The notes under the pieces are model-generated. The model made no database searches, had not been told where the DNA came from, and was given only the letters and a program-made list of their open reading frames with translations. Both the position numbers and the translations under genes were made by a program. A stretch of 64,000 bases of DNA from Acidobacteriota bacterium (GTDB taxonomy: Bacteria > Acidobacteriota > Blastocatellia > RBC074): contig JADJXM010000004.1 of NCBI GenBank assembly GCA_016715865.1, positions 124,001 to 188,000 on the forward strand. Direction: 5' to 3'. Positions 20,805 to 51,204 of this stretch are shown in pieces (position 1 is the first letter of the stretch; each line of letters starts with the position of its first letter).

Positions 20805-21383
20805 TCAAATGTCCTCAGCATCACCATCCGTCAGAAGCCGGTGCAGCCAGGCTTTGGCGGCGCGCCATTCCCGCTGCACGGTGGGTGAAGAGATGCCCAT
20901 CACTTCAGCCGTCTCAGCCAGATCCAGGCCGCCGAAGAAGCGTAGTTCGACGATTCTCCCTTTGCGGGCATCTATCGCTGTCAGCTTTTCAAGCGCCTCA
21001 TCGACCGCCAGCAGCTCGGCGGCGCGCGCATCGGTGACGGCGGCGGTTTCGTCAAGCGAGACCTTGACCGCCCCGCCTCCCCTCTTTTCGTATTGATATC
21101 TACGCGCGTGATCGATCAGGATTCTCCGCATCATTTGCGCCGCGATTCCGAAGAAGTGCGCTCGGTTCTGCCATTGTACCCGCTGTTGATTCACCATACG
21201 AAGATAGGCTTCATTGACCAGGGCCGAGGTTTGAAGAGTATGCCCCTTGCGCTCGCGCCGCATATAACGACCGGCCAGGCGGCGAAGTTCGGCATTGACG
21301 AGCGGCAGCAGTTTATCGAGAGCGGCTTGATCGCCTTCGCACCAGGCTACCAATAGCTGAGTTACATCGTGCGGTGTGGACAT
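20805..21383 (-). CDS. ECF-type RNA polymerase sigma factor (acidobacterial subgroup)
   Basis: A 192-residue sigma factor with regions 2 and 4 only. Region 2 is seen in LLPLVNAELRRLAGRYMRRE and TSALVNEAYLRMVNQ, and HFFGIAAQMMRRILIDHARR covers the -10-binding helix. Region 4 has the helix-turn-helix RIVELRFFGGLDLAETAEVMGISSPTVQREWRAAKAWL. This is the TIGR02999-like group, which typically sits beside a Ser/Thr kinase, as here. No anti-sigma gene is present, so phosphorylation by the kinase may replace it; this is inference. The start is placed at MSTPHDV (21383), because seven extra N-terminal residues of the longer frame are encoded by a palindromic repeat. Confidence 0.9.
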   Translation of the reverse strand: MSTPHDVTQLLVAWCEGDQAALDKLLPLVNAELRRLAGRYMRRERKGHTLQTSALVNEAYLRMVNQQRVQWQNRAHFFGIAAQMMRRILIDHARRYQYEKRGGGAVKVSLDETAAVTDARAAELLAVDEALEKLTAIDARKGRIVELRFFGGLDLAETAEVMGISSPTVQREWRAAKAWLHRLLTDGDAEDI

Positions 21384-21388
21384 AATGG

Positions 21389-21452
<64 letters not shown>

Positions 21453-21457
21453 TGGGA

Positions 21458-21529
<72 letters not shown>

Positions 21530-21536
21530 TGATGAG

Positions 21537-21565
21537 TGAAAAGTATAAAGTAGAAAGTAGAAAGT
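21537..21565. repeat. Heptamer element arm before tRNA-Val
   Basis: AGTATAAAGTAGAAAGTAGAAAGT-type purine arm, period seven. A pyrimidine partner in inverted orientation lies at 22544-22572 on the other side of deoC. Confidence 0.6.
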
Positions 21566-21569
21566 TCAA
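21542..21569 (-). promoter_or_regulatory. Predicted promoter of tRNA-Val built around heptamer repeat
   Basis: On the minus strand TTGAAC (21569-21564) and TATACT (21547-21542) are 16 bases apart and the tRNA begins 12 bases after the -10 box. The spacer is the heptamer repeat CTTTCTA in two copies. Confidence 0.5.
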
Positions 21570-21590
21570 AACAGATCAGGTACTCTCTAC

Positions 21591-22457
<867 letters not shown>

Positions 22458-22486
22458 CACACTTTCTACGTTCTCATTTCTCGTCC

Positions 22487-22537
22487 CGTGTACTGAAGTA
22501 CACGGCTAAATTCAGTTTGCCGCTACGCGGCTCTCCT
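22487..22537. repeat. REP-like double hairpin CGTGTACTGAAGTACACG/GCCGCTACGCGGC
   Basis: Two adjacent short palindromes separated by CTAAATTCAGTTT. It lies just upstream of deoC and resembles dispersed extragenic repeats; no other copy in this window. Confidence 0.55.
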
Positions 22538-22539
22538 TT

Positions 22540-22572
<33 letters not shown>

Positions 22573-22573
22573 T

Positions 22574-22702
22574 TTAACAGCATCCCTTGCGAGGCCGCGG
22601 ATCATCAACCGGCTGGCCGCTCAGGTATCCACGCAGGACATCCCTCAGAATGCGCAACAGCAATATTATTCTGGTTGTCACGGCGCTAACGGGCATCTTC
22701 AT
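22574..22702 (-). CDS. Possible 42-residue membrane peptide after fur
   Basis: ATG at 22702, stop at 22574. The peptide has a hydrophobic helix (RIILLLRILRDVLRGYL) and ends in GQPVDDPRPRKGCC, with a cysteine pair at the C-terminus. It lies 45 bases downstream of fur on the same strand. The composition looks like a real small protein, perhaps metal-related, but I do not recognise a family and the Shine-Dalgarno is weak. Confidence 0.3.
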   Translation of the reverse strand: MKMPVSAVTTRIILLLRILRDVLRGYLSGQPVDDPRPRKGCC

Positions 22703-22746
22703 ATCCGGAAAACTATGACATGTGAATTGAATTGCCGGGAAATCGA

Positions 22747-23205
<459 letters not shown>

Positions 23206-23301
23206 GAATTTCGAGTTGTTTAAATGACCATAACCAGTACTAATCACCTGAAGTCAGTAATCTTATCATTCCACTCAGGATTTGAAAAATGGCCTGGAGT
23301 G

Positions 23302-23405
23302 GGAACGCCGACCTCCGGTCGGCATGTCCAATGCAAAATAGTGCCAATAATTCATTTCAGCCGATTTGGCGGAAATAAAGCATGCCGCCCAGAGGTCGGC
23401 GTTCC
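23302..23405. repeat. Inverted repeat of GGAACGCCGACCTC type
   Basis: Arms 23302-23326 and 23381-23405 (25 nt, three mismatches) with a 54-nt loop. Inner sequence GGAACGCCGACCTCCGGTCG. A single arm of this family is at 55237-55258, fused to the end of the DHH gene. The right arm ends five bases from the peroxidase stop. Confidence 0.75.
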
Positions 23406-23409
23406 ATGA

Positions 23410-24687
23410 TCATTTTCCGACGACGGGCAGCCCGCTGGGGACCTGTTTGGGAACGATCGGTGGCGGAGCCAGGCTGTCGAGCGATTTCATAAAATCGACC
23501 AGGTCTTTCTTCTGTCGATCGTTAAGATCCAATTTGGCGACCTTGGTATCCTGACTGTAAACGTTGAGCCCGCGACCGCGCCCTCCGCCGTCGTTGTAAA
23601 ATTCGACGATCTCTTCGAGGGTGTTGAACGCACCATTATGCATGTATGGTCCGGTACGGCTGACATTGCGCAATCCCGGCGTTTTGAACATGCCGAAGCC
23701 GTCACGTTTGCGGATGACGGCGCCGAATCCAGGATCGTCATCGAGCGGAGCCCCTTTTTCGGGAGATTTGGTCACTCCGATCGAGGACAGGACAGCGTCG
23801 TGAAAATGAGGCGGAGTGTGGCAGACAGCACATTGGCCCTGTCCGAAGAAGACGACCATTCCGCGTAACTGCCCTGTTGTCAGCTTGTCATCCTGGCCGC
23901 GTACAAAAAGATCGTAATTTGTATCGGTGATATTCAGCTTGCGCTCGAAGGCGGCCAGTGCCCGGGCGATGTTCTGCAGGTTGATCTCTTCTCCTTCCTT
24001 CTTCGAATTGAAACCGAAAGCCTTTGCGAAAAGCTCACGATAGGTCGGAATTGCCCGCAGGCGCCGGACGAGTCCGTCGACGCTGGTCTGATGCATTTCG
24101 TCCTCGGCGAAGAGCGGAACCAGCGCCTGTTCTTCCAGTGATCCGACGCGGCCATCCCAGAACTGGACGGGGTTATAAGCGACATTGAAAATACTGGGAG
24201 TATTACGCTTCAGTTCCTGCCCCGTACCCGCACGCTGAGCGCCATATCCGCGGCCGCCAAGACCTACGCCCTTTCGTAATCCATCAGCCATCCAGTGATC
24301 AGGATGATGGCAGGACGCGCAGGAGGTCGTTTTGTCGCCTGAAAGGATCGGGTCGAAAAAGAGCTGGTAGCCGAGTTCGACCCGGGAGGCTTCTCCGCGG
24401 TTGTTGATCGGTTCTTGTGGATCGGTCAGCGGCATGACCTTTTCAGCGGTGAGTGTTGCACGCGCGAGGCGCAGCCATTCGGCCCGATCGCCGGGAGGCG
24501 TCGTTTTCGCAAGCTCAGTAATCTCGCCAATCGTCGGTCCGGCGGAACCTCCGACAAACCGCTGGCGCAATATAAAGGCACCGGCGATCGCAATCACAAT
24601 TATCAGCCCGAGCATGAGGCCTTTGGTTTGAAGCGAACGCGAACGCGCCGCATTCTGAAGCTCATTTGCAGATGCTGGAACAGACAT
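23410..24687 (-). CDS. Dihaem cytochrome c peroxidase/MauG-family protein
   Basis: A 425-residue c-type cytochrome with an N-terminal membrane anchor (LMLGLIIVIAIAGAFIL, about residues 24-40) placing it in the periplasm. Two haem-attachment motifs are seen: CASCH (in TTSCASCHHPDHWMADG) and CAVCH (in GQCAVCHTPPHFHD), as in bacterial cytochrome c peroxidases. Other family segments: RNTPSIFNVAYNPVQFWDGR, and KTPGLRNVSRTGPYMHNGAFNTLEEIVEFYN, the latter with a likely distal methionine/histidine. It would reduce hydrogen peroxide with electrons from small cytochromes, or oxidise a protein as MauG does. Upstream of fur on the same strand. Confidence 0.92.
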   Translation of the reverse strand: MSVPASANELQNAARSRSLQTKGLMLGLIIVIAIAGAFILRQRFVGGSAGPTIGEITELAKTTPPGDRAEWLRLARATLTAEKVMPLTDPQEPINNRGEASRVELGYQLFFDPILSGDKTTSCASCHHPDHWMADGLRKGVGLGGRGYGAQRAGTGQELKRNTPSIFNVAYNPVQFWDGRVGSLEEQALVPLFAEDEMHQTSVDGLVRRLRAIPTYRELFAKAFGFNSKKEGEEINLQNIARALAAFERKLNITDTNYDLFVRGQDDKLTTGQLRGMVVFFGQGQCAVCHTPPHFHDAVLSSIGVTKSPEKGAPLDDDPGFGAVIRKRDGFGMFKTPGLRNVSRTGPYMHNGAFNTLEEIVEFYNDGGGRGRGLNVYSQDTKVAKLDLNDRQKKDLVDFMKSLDSLAPPPIVPKQVPSGLPVVGK

Positions 24688-24759
24688 GATGAATACCAGA
24701 TTGTGGGGCAGGATAAAATATCGGGGCGGAATACCTGAAATCGTTTTCAGGCGGTTCGG

Positions 24760-26216
<1,457 letters not shown>

Positions 26217-26235
26217 AATCTACGAATTGATACTC

Positions 26236-27000
<765 letters not shown>

Positions 27001-27012
27001 TTGCTACCTCCT

Positions 27013-27082
27013 TAGTGAGTAGAAAGTAAAAAGTAGAAAGATAGATAAGTTCTTCAACTTTATACTTTTTACTTTTTACTTT

Positions 27083-27090
<8 letters not shown>
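27013..27090. repeat. Heptamer element (inverted arms)
   Basis: Purine arm AGTAGAAAGTAAAAAGTAGA (27015 on) and pyrimidine arm ACTTTTTACTTTTTACTTTC (to about 27088) with a short spacer. The right arm contains the stop codon of the lytic transglycosylase (TAG at 27085-27083). Confidence 0.8.
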
Positions 27091-28018
<928 letters not shown>

Positions 28019-28028
28019 CGAAAATCCC

Positions 28029-29309
<1,281 letters not shown>

Positions 29310-29336
29310 AGGTCAATTACCGATTCCTAAAGTGGA

Positions 29337-29451
29337 AGGCGAATGGCAACGAAGTTTCGCATCTCAAGGGGGAGAGACGACTACACCAACTCGCTGCCAT
29401 TCGCTTCTGTTTTCAAAAGAATGTGGCGCCCGGGCAGCGACTGCCCGGTAT
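29337..29451. repeat. Two inverted repeats in the gap between AAA and TPR genes
   Basis: GCGAATGGCAACGA and TCGCTGCCATTCGC form one inverted pair (about 29338-29405); CCGGGCAGCGACTGCCCGG (about 29431-29449) is a single compact hairpin. Together they fill the 143-bp gap and may terminate or process the transcript. Confidence 0.6.
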
Positions 29452-29452
29452 G

Positions 29453-30502
<1,050 letters not shown>

Positions 30503-30523
30503 AAATTCGCCTTTCTGGTGAGA

Positions 30524-30608
30524 AGAAAGTAAAAAGTAGAAAGGAAGAAAGGATTAATATTCACATAGTACCATCTATCTTTTACTTTTTACTCATTACT
30601 CTTTCTTT

Positions 30609-30630
<22 letters not shown>
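30524..30630. repeat. Heptamer element (inverted arms)
   Basis: Purine arm AGAAAGTAAAAAGTAGAAAG (30525-30545) and pyrimidine arm CTTTCTTTCTACTTTCTACT (to 30630) with a spacer of about 60 bases. The right arm encodes the last four residues and stop (ESRK-TAG) of the membrane protein gene at 30609. Confidence 0.8.
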
Positions 30631-32219
<1,589 letters not shown>

Positions 32220-32239
32220 GATCGGCTCTTGGGCGCTCT

Positions 32240-32606
<367 letters not shown>

Positions 32607-32623
<17 letters not shown>

Positions 32624-32774
32624 CCCGTTCCTGCATGCGGCGTCGCACTACGATAACGCTCAAAACCGCGGCAACAACCAGCAGAACTCCGATGATGATG
32701 TAGTTAATTGTCAAATCCGGTCTGGTCAGGTCCGTTCCATCGGCCTGTAACAGCAGGGCAGCCAGGAATTGCAT
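32607..32774 (-). CDS. 55-residue single-pass membrane protein in the Tad locus
   Basis: ATG at 32774 with GGAG six bases upstream. The protein starts MQFLAALLLQADGTDLTRP, then has one strong membrane helix (YIIIGVLLVVAAVLSVIVV) and a charged tail (RRRMQERDDDWE). Most likely N-out with a short cytoplasmic tail. The good ribosome site, codon pattern and position between tadC and the DUF192 gene on the same strand support a real gene. I do not recognise a family; a small accessory factor of the pilus platform is possible. Confidence 0.7.
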
Positions 32775-32818
32775 GGGGGTCTCCTTCTTTATCTGGATGT
32801 AAAAATTCGTTTATTTGA

Positions 32819-33757
<939 letters not shown>

Positions 33758-33826
33758 AACGTCGAATCTCTTATCCCTGTTCCATTTTTCCCGGGCTCAG
33801 ATCATCAGCTGAACAAAACGGCGCCA

Positions 33827-34795
<969 letters not shown>

Positions 34796-34796
34796 G

Positions 34797-34927
<131 letters not shown>

Positions 34928-34928
34928 G

Positions 34929-36266
<1,338 letters not shown>

Positions 36267-36350
36267 AATTTTTATCGGGGCAGTAGCACGCCGGGAGGGG
36301 GAGGGGGTTATCAACCCCGGCTGTCATTAATAAATGTTCGGGGATAAATG

Positions 36351-36368
36351 TTCGGGCGCCTGCCCGAA
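36351..36368 (-). repeat. Hairpin after cpaE
   Basis: TTCGGGCGCCTGCCCGAA, a near-perfect palindrome directly after the cpaE stop codon. A tandem TAAATGTTCGGG copy pair (36331-36354) is next to it. No T-tract follows on the minus strand, so full termination is unlikely. Confidence 0.55.
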
Positions 36369-37571
<1,203 letters not shown>

Positions 37572-37816
37572 TGCCTTCGTTTCCTTACTAGTGATCTCTC
37601 ACTCCGATACAATTTTGCAGATCCGGTTTGACCCTCGGGATCGTCGCCACATCCGCTTTCCGACAGCCCTGCGCAAGGAATGATTATATTCCTCGCAGAG
37701 ACGAAACTCCATCGAAAATTCCAGGCTTTCCACTCGGGCTCCGGATATCGAATCAAGGGAGCGATAAGGTCGTTGCAATTTTCAATGGGGGATCAATCTT
37801 TACCGATCATTCATCA

Positions 37817-39157
<1,341 letters not shown>

Positions 39158-39209
39158 GGCACGCTTACCTCTCAGCTACTATAAATGCCATCACTTTGGA
39201 AGATAAAGA

Positions 39210-40886
<1,677 letters not shown>

Positions 40887-40964
40887 AACGTCTCCTGATA
40901 TTAAGGCTGTAAATTCCGATGCCGGCATCCAGTTTGTCAGCCTGTGGGGGGACGGTGGGAGAAA

Positions 40965-42019
<1,055 letters not shown>

Positions 42020-42094
42020 CGTTATTGACTCCTTATCTCGTAACTCCTCATCCCGAACCACCACCCATGTGTGGCCTCAATTCAGGATGCCATC

Positions 42095-42670
42095 TCATTC
42101 ATGATCCATATAACAGGTCACGCCCATTGCAATCCCGGTGCCCGTATACTGATTATTGGTATTATTGAACATGTTGAGGACCAGCGGGAGCGCTGTGTCG
42201 AAGTTGTGCGTGATCTGAATTCCTACGCGATCACCCCGTTTACCATTACTGTAGTTCTGTTCCAGAACGTCGTCACCTGTGTTGTATGTGGCGTCATTAC
42301 CCGGTGTGATGCGGACGACGGTGACCTGCGTGCCCGCTCCTGTCGGAACGCCGGAACTGTTCAAATAAGAGTTGACGCGGGTGACAGCCGCCTGCTGGAC
42401 GACGTCCTCTGAATTGTAGATCAGGCCGGCGCCATAGGGCAGGACGAGCACCCTCGCCCCTTCGCGGGCTGCAATCGTGAGGGCCTGCTTGACAGCCCAG
42501 GCACGTCCGATCTCGATGATCGAAAATACGAGCGCGAAAAAGATCGGCAGCAGCACCGCGAACTCGACCATCGACTGGCCACGCTGGACAATCCTCCGCC
42601 GGAGATTCCGATTTTTCACTGCTTTTCGGTCGTATCGTCTCATCAGCATCTTCACTTCGATACGCTCCAT
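42095..42670 (-). CDS. TadE-like pseudopilin (second)
   Basis: A 191-residue TadE-family protein. Basic N-terminal part, then RGQSMVEFAVLLPIFFALVFSIIEIGRAWAVKQALTIAAREGAR, the TadE processing/hydrophobic motif with the conserved glutamate. The ATG at 42670 lies just after the stop of the first TadE gene (42673), so the two are coupled. TadE proteins are minor pseudopilins processed by the prepilin peptidase. The C-terminal part is rich in asparagine (MFNNTNNQYTG). Confidence 0.85.
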   Translation of the reverse strand: MERIEVKMLMRRYDRKAVKNRNLRRRIVQRGQSMVEFAVLLPIFFALVFSIIEIGRAWAVKQALTIAAREGARVLVLPYGAGLIYNSEDVVQQAAVTRVNSYLNSSGVPTGAGTQVTVVRITPGNDATYNTGDDVLEQNYSNGKRGDRVGIQITHNFDTALPLVLNMFNNTNNQYTGTGIAMGVTCYMDHE

Positions 42671-42672
42671 AT

Positions 42673-43179
42673 TCAGGCGCCACGCTTCATCGAGCAACTG
42701 GCTCGAACCAGAACCCGGCTGAAACTGCTCGCGAAGTTGCCGAGCGGAAGTTCAAACGGGTATAGAACGGTCACCGTCAGAACCTGCGAATTGTTGCTGA
42801 CAATGTTCAGCGAATTCGTAAATGCGCGATTGTCCTCGGCATAAAAAAAGACCTGGCTCCCATCGAAACCGTTGTTGGTCACATACTGTCGAACGACCGG
42901 CATGACATATTTCTGGAAATTGAATGAATCCCTGCGATTCGGGTCGCATGCCGGCGGCGAGCAGTTGTTGTTATCGCCTCCCGGAGGGTTCTTGGCCCAC
43001 ACACGAGCCCCCTCATAGGCCGCTCCGTAGAGCACCATCTGGAGGTTGAAGCCCTGGGCGATGAAGGCCACGCCGACGAGCATGATGAATAGCACCGGCA
43101 CGATCAGGGCGAATTCAAGCAGCGACTGCCCTTCTTCCCCTCTTCGCCGATAGACACCATGACGGGAATACTGCTTCAT
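42673..43179 (-). CDS. TadE-like pseudopilin (first)
   Basis: A 168-residue TadE-family protein with EEGQSLLEFALIVPVLFIMLVGVAFIAQGFNLQMVLYGAAYEGAR. The ATG at 43179 was chosen because GAGG lies six bases before it; longer frames reach 43242. A segment with two closely spaced cysteines (NNCSPPACDPN) may form a disulphide. It follows the prepilin peptidase gene after about 240 bp without a recognisable gene. Confidence 0.8.
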   Translation of the reverse strand: MKQYSRHGVYRRRGEEGQSLLEFALIVPVLFIMLVGVAFIAQGFNLQMVLYGAAYEGARVWAKNPPGGDNNNCSPPACDPNRRDSFNFQKYVMPVVRQYVTNNGFDGSQVFFYAEDNRAFTNSLNIVSNNSQVLTVTVLYPFELPLGNFASSFSRVLVRASCSMKRGA

Positions 43180-43417
43180 AGTCATCCTCACCATATTGCT
43201 CATGCCGATCTTCAATTGCACTTTATTCGATCTTCCGGTCATAAAAAGGAATGCTTATGACCGTTTGCCGGGGGGAAGGAATAATGTATCGATCAAAATT
43301 GAGGGGCGTTGTGATTTAACAACGGGGTCGACCTACGCGTGAGCCATGAGGGTAGCTCAGACGTTTTCGATTCTCACTTTTTTGTCAAGCTCCCCACAAA
43401 TCGCTCCCGCCTGAACT

Positions 43418-43972
<555 letters not shown>

Positions 43973-44505
43973 TTATCTCCCCTGAGGTCTAATTGGATCG
44001 ACTCAGGCGCCACAATTAAGTAACTGACGGGCTTGTCAATCAGATACTGTCAGTTACTGGCAGATATTGCCCAACAATCGAGCGGATATCGCACCTTCGA
44101 ATTCTCGACCCTGTATTTGCCTGCATCAGCCGGCGAAATGGGAAACAGCGCCTGCGGCCAGATCCTGATTGGATCAGCCATCGGACTCTGGATTCATATT
44201 CACATGTCCACAATGTCTCTCAAGCTGCTCGAGATCTTGTGTTTAGCTGAGCATTCAGGCTGAACAGCCGGCAGTCGCAAACCACCGGCCAGAAAGCCGT
44301 ACAATCGGGAAAGCCACTCGGTGAGGTGCGGTCTTGAGGTCGGGATCACTTCTCAATATCTACCCAACAGTATGAGATAAAAAACAGGGCAACGAACCAT
44401 CTGTCGGGCTGGAAGCTGATTCAGCGATTTCTATCGCAGGCTCTCGAAACGAGAGCGAGATGGCAACCAGGTCAAATTTTCAGGGTCAAGTTTTTTCAGA
44501 CGCGC
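43973..44505. other. 533-bp gap between pilin and prepilin peptidase, with hairpins
   Basis: No gene is convincing. Directly downstream of the pilin stop (minus strand) are two hairpins: GCTCTCG-AAA-CGAGAGC (44440-44456) and GCGAT-TTCT-ATCGC (44423-44436). Without a T-tract they look more like RNA-stability or attenuation structures than a terminator. They would allow more pilin mRNA than machinery mRNA. A longer structured RNA in 44265-44360 is possible, but I could not match it to a riboswitch. Confidence 0.5.
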
Positions 44506-45141
<636 letters not shown>

Positions 45142-45400
45142 GTTTTTTAAGATTTTCAACGCCAAGCACGCCAAGCCGGCCAAGAGGGTTTCAACGCCAA
45201 GTACGCCAAGACAGCCAAGAGTTAAACGCCAGCCAAGAGATTATAAGAAGTGATGATTCGCAGTAATATCCATTTCGCCGATAGCACAATCAAATATGCT
45301 AATCACATCATTCTCATTTAAATCCCTTGGCCGACTTGGCGTTCTTGGCGTTGAATCCTTGGCTGTCTTGGCGTGCTTGGCGTTGAAAATCTTAAAAACC
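45142..45400. repeat. Nonamer (NNCGCCAAG) inverted element, copy 1
   Basis: Left arm: GTTTTTTAAGATTTTCAACG followed by tandem CGCCAAG nonamers; right arm is its inverted copy ending CTTGGCGTTGAAAATCTTAA. Between them is a core of about 85 bp (45241-45325) also found, inverted relative to this copy, at 47429-47513. See the findings. Confidence 0.85.
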
Positions 45401-45527
45401 ATAGGTTTCAGAGTATTATCGGCACTCCATGTTAGCAGCCGTAACGATTCATCTTCCACATGACAGTGGCGAAACCGGCGCTGATCTGCGATCATCCGGG
45501 CTAAACTTCCCCCGGCAGCATCAGAAT

Positions 45528-47591
<2,064 letters not shown>

Positions 47592-47609
47592 TTAGGTTAC
47601 AGAGTATTC

Positions 47610-48810
47610 ATGGCCATAGATGACACGACGAAGCGGATTTTGAGTTACTGGCTGGTGACGCGGATCGGTCTTTCGGTCTGGGCGGCGCTCTGTTCGACGT
47701 TCGTGCCACTGACCGAACTGGAGAAGAGGGGTCGGACTCTGGCCGCCAGGAGATTCGATCACAAGTTGGCTGGCCCGGTTGACGCTCTCGCCGTGGGACC
47801 GCTGGGATGTTGAATATTTTTACAGGATCGCGGCATATGGCTATCGCCCGGACGACGGCACGCTGACATTTCACCCGCTCTATCCGATGCTTGGGCGTGC
47901 GACCGGCTGGCTGCTGGGAGGGAATTTCCTATTCGGACTTTTTCTGGTCAGCAATCTCTGCACGATATTTTTTCTGATCTATCTCGAAAAACTGATCCGG
48001 CTGGATCTTTCCGAGAAAGAATCGTATCGCGCAGTCTTCTACTTCCCGTTTCTGCCGGCAGCGATGGTCATGTTCGCCCCGTACACAGAGCCGCTTTTTC
48101 TGCTTTGCAGCGTGCTCGCGATCTGGATGGCAAGGCAGCGTCGCTGGTGGATGGCCGGCCTGTTCGGAGGGCTCGCTTCACTGACGCGGCAGCAGGGGAT
48201 TCTGCTGCTGGCTCCGCTGGCGTGGGAGTTCTGGGAGGCAAACGAAAGATCGATCAGAACAGTCGTGAGCCGATGGAGGGCCGCGCTGGGCCTGGCGCTG
48301 ACTCCGCTGGGGCTGCTCTCGTGGACCGCTTACCGGTCGCTCGCCCTGAGCGATGTGAGGATCGACTGGAGCAATCCGCAGACCATCTTTTACGGCCTGC
48401 TGGTCAGCCCGAGCGCGGCTCAGGTAGTGCCGGGTCAGCGCATGGCCTCTCCCTGGGAGGCGTTTCGGATCGCCCTCGGACATTCGGATTCGCCGACGAT
48501 CATCGACCTCGCCTCCGGCGTCTTGCTGCTGCTGCTCTTCCTGGCGGGAGCGCGCATGATCTGGAGACTGCGACCGTCATATTTCATCTACACGCTGGTC
48601 ATCTTGCTGATCGGTTTTTCGCTGACAACAGGAACCCGGCACGCTTACCTTGGACTGCCGCGTCACGTGATGGTAGCGTTTCCGCTGATTCTGCCGTTTG
48701 CGATCTGGGGGAAAAGGCCGGTTGTGCACTGGCTGGTCTCGGGGCTGGGACTGATCTGGCTGTTGGCGACGACGTCGTTTTACGCTTTCGAGCTGATCTG
48801 GCTACCGTGA
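47610..48810 (+). CDS. PIG-V-like mannosyltransferase, interrupted by a one-base frameshift
   Basis: A GT-C membrane glycosyltransferase of about 400 residues in two frames. Frame one starts with the ATG at 47610 (MAIDDTTKRILSYWLVTRIG) and is in register up to LTELEKR; frame two continues VGLWPPGDSITSWLARLTLS and then SPWDRWDVEYFYRIAAYGY, the hallmark W-x-x-WD..Y...A..GY of PIG-V proteins, and TFHPLYPML. The break is at a GGGG run (47728-47731): three Gs would restore one frame. About nine membrane helices follow. Either a decayed gene, an in-vivo slippage site, or a sequencing error. Positioned after another membrane glycan-type protein. Confidence 0.8.
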
Positions 48811-48828
48811 TTGATCCTTTTCGGTTCG

Positions 48829-48837
48829 TGTTATAAT
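48829..48837 (+). promoter_or_regulatory. Predicted extended -10 promoter of hemW
   Basis: TGTTATAAT, a perfect -10 hexamer (48832-48837) with the TGn extension. A TTGATC 15 bases upstream is a weak -35. Transcription would start only a few bases before the ATG at 48848, giving an almost leaderless mRNA; no Shine-Dalgarno is present. Confidence 0.45.
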
Positions 48838-48847
48838 TCCTGTCTTT

Positions 48848-49985
<1,138 letters not shown>

Positions 49986-49987
<2 letters not shown>

Positions 49988-50134
49988 AGAAATCATCCAC
50001 AAAGGTCACGAAGGAAACACGAAGTGAAAACACCCATTTTTTCCGCTCAGCATCATGTCTATGCTGGAATCGTTTTCGAACCTTCTCTTTACCTTCTTTG
50101 TGTGTCCTTTGTGTCCTTTGTGGATGATTTCTTC
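49986..50134. repeat. Inverted element with CCTTTGTGN nonamers
   Basis: Arms 49986-50005 and 50115-50134 are exact inverted copies (20 bases, beginning GAAGAAATCATCC). The right arm is extended by CTTTGTGTGTCCTTTGTGTC nonamers, the left by degenerate CACAAAGG/CACGAAGG units. The left arm overlaps the hemW stop codon. Confidence 0.8.
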
Positions 50135-50160
50135 GCGAATATTTTCACTTTGAATTTCAT

Positions 50161-51198
<1,038 letters not shown>

Positions 51199-51204
51199 CT
51201 CGTA

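Noticed and set aside
44033..44263. Plus-strand open frame of 76 codons in the pilin-peptidase gap
   Set aside because: No ribosome site, no family resemblance and composition unlike coding DNA; the region has hairpins instead.
44265..44365. Riboswitch-like stretch (GCAAACC and GAAAG motifs) downstream of the pilin gene
   Set aside because: The pieces resemble the c-di-GMP-I aptamer, but order and spacing do not fit on either strand.
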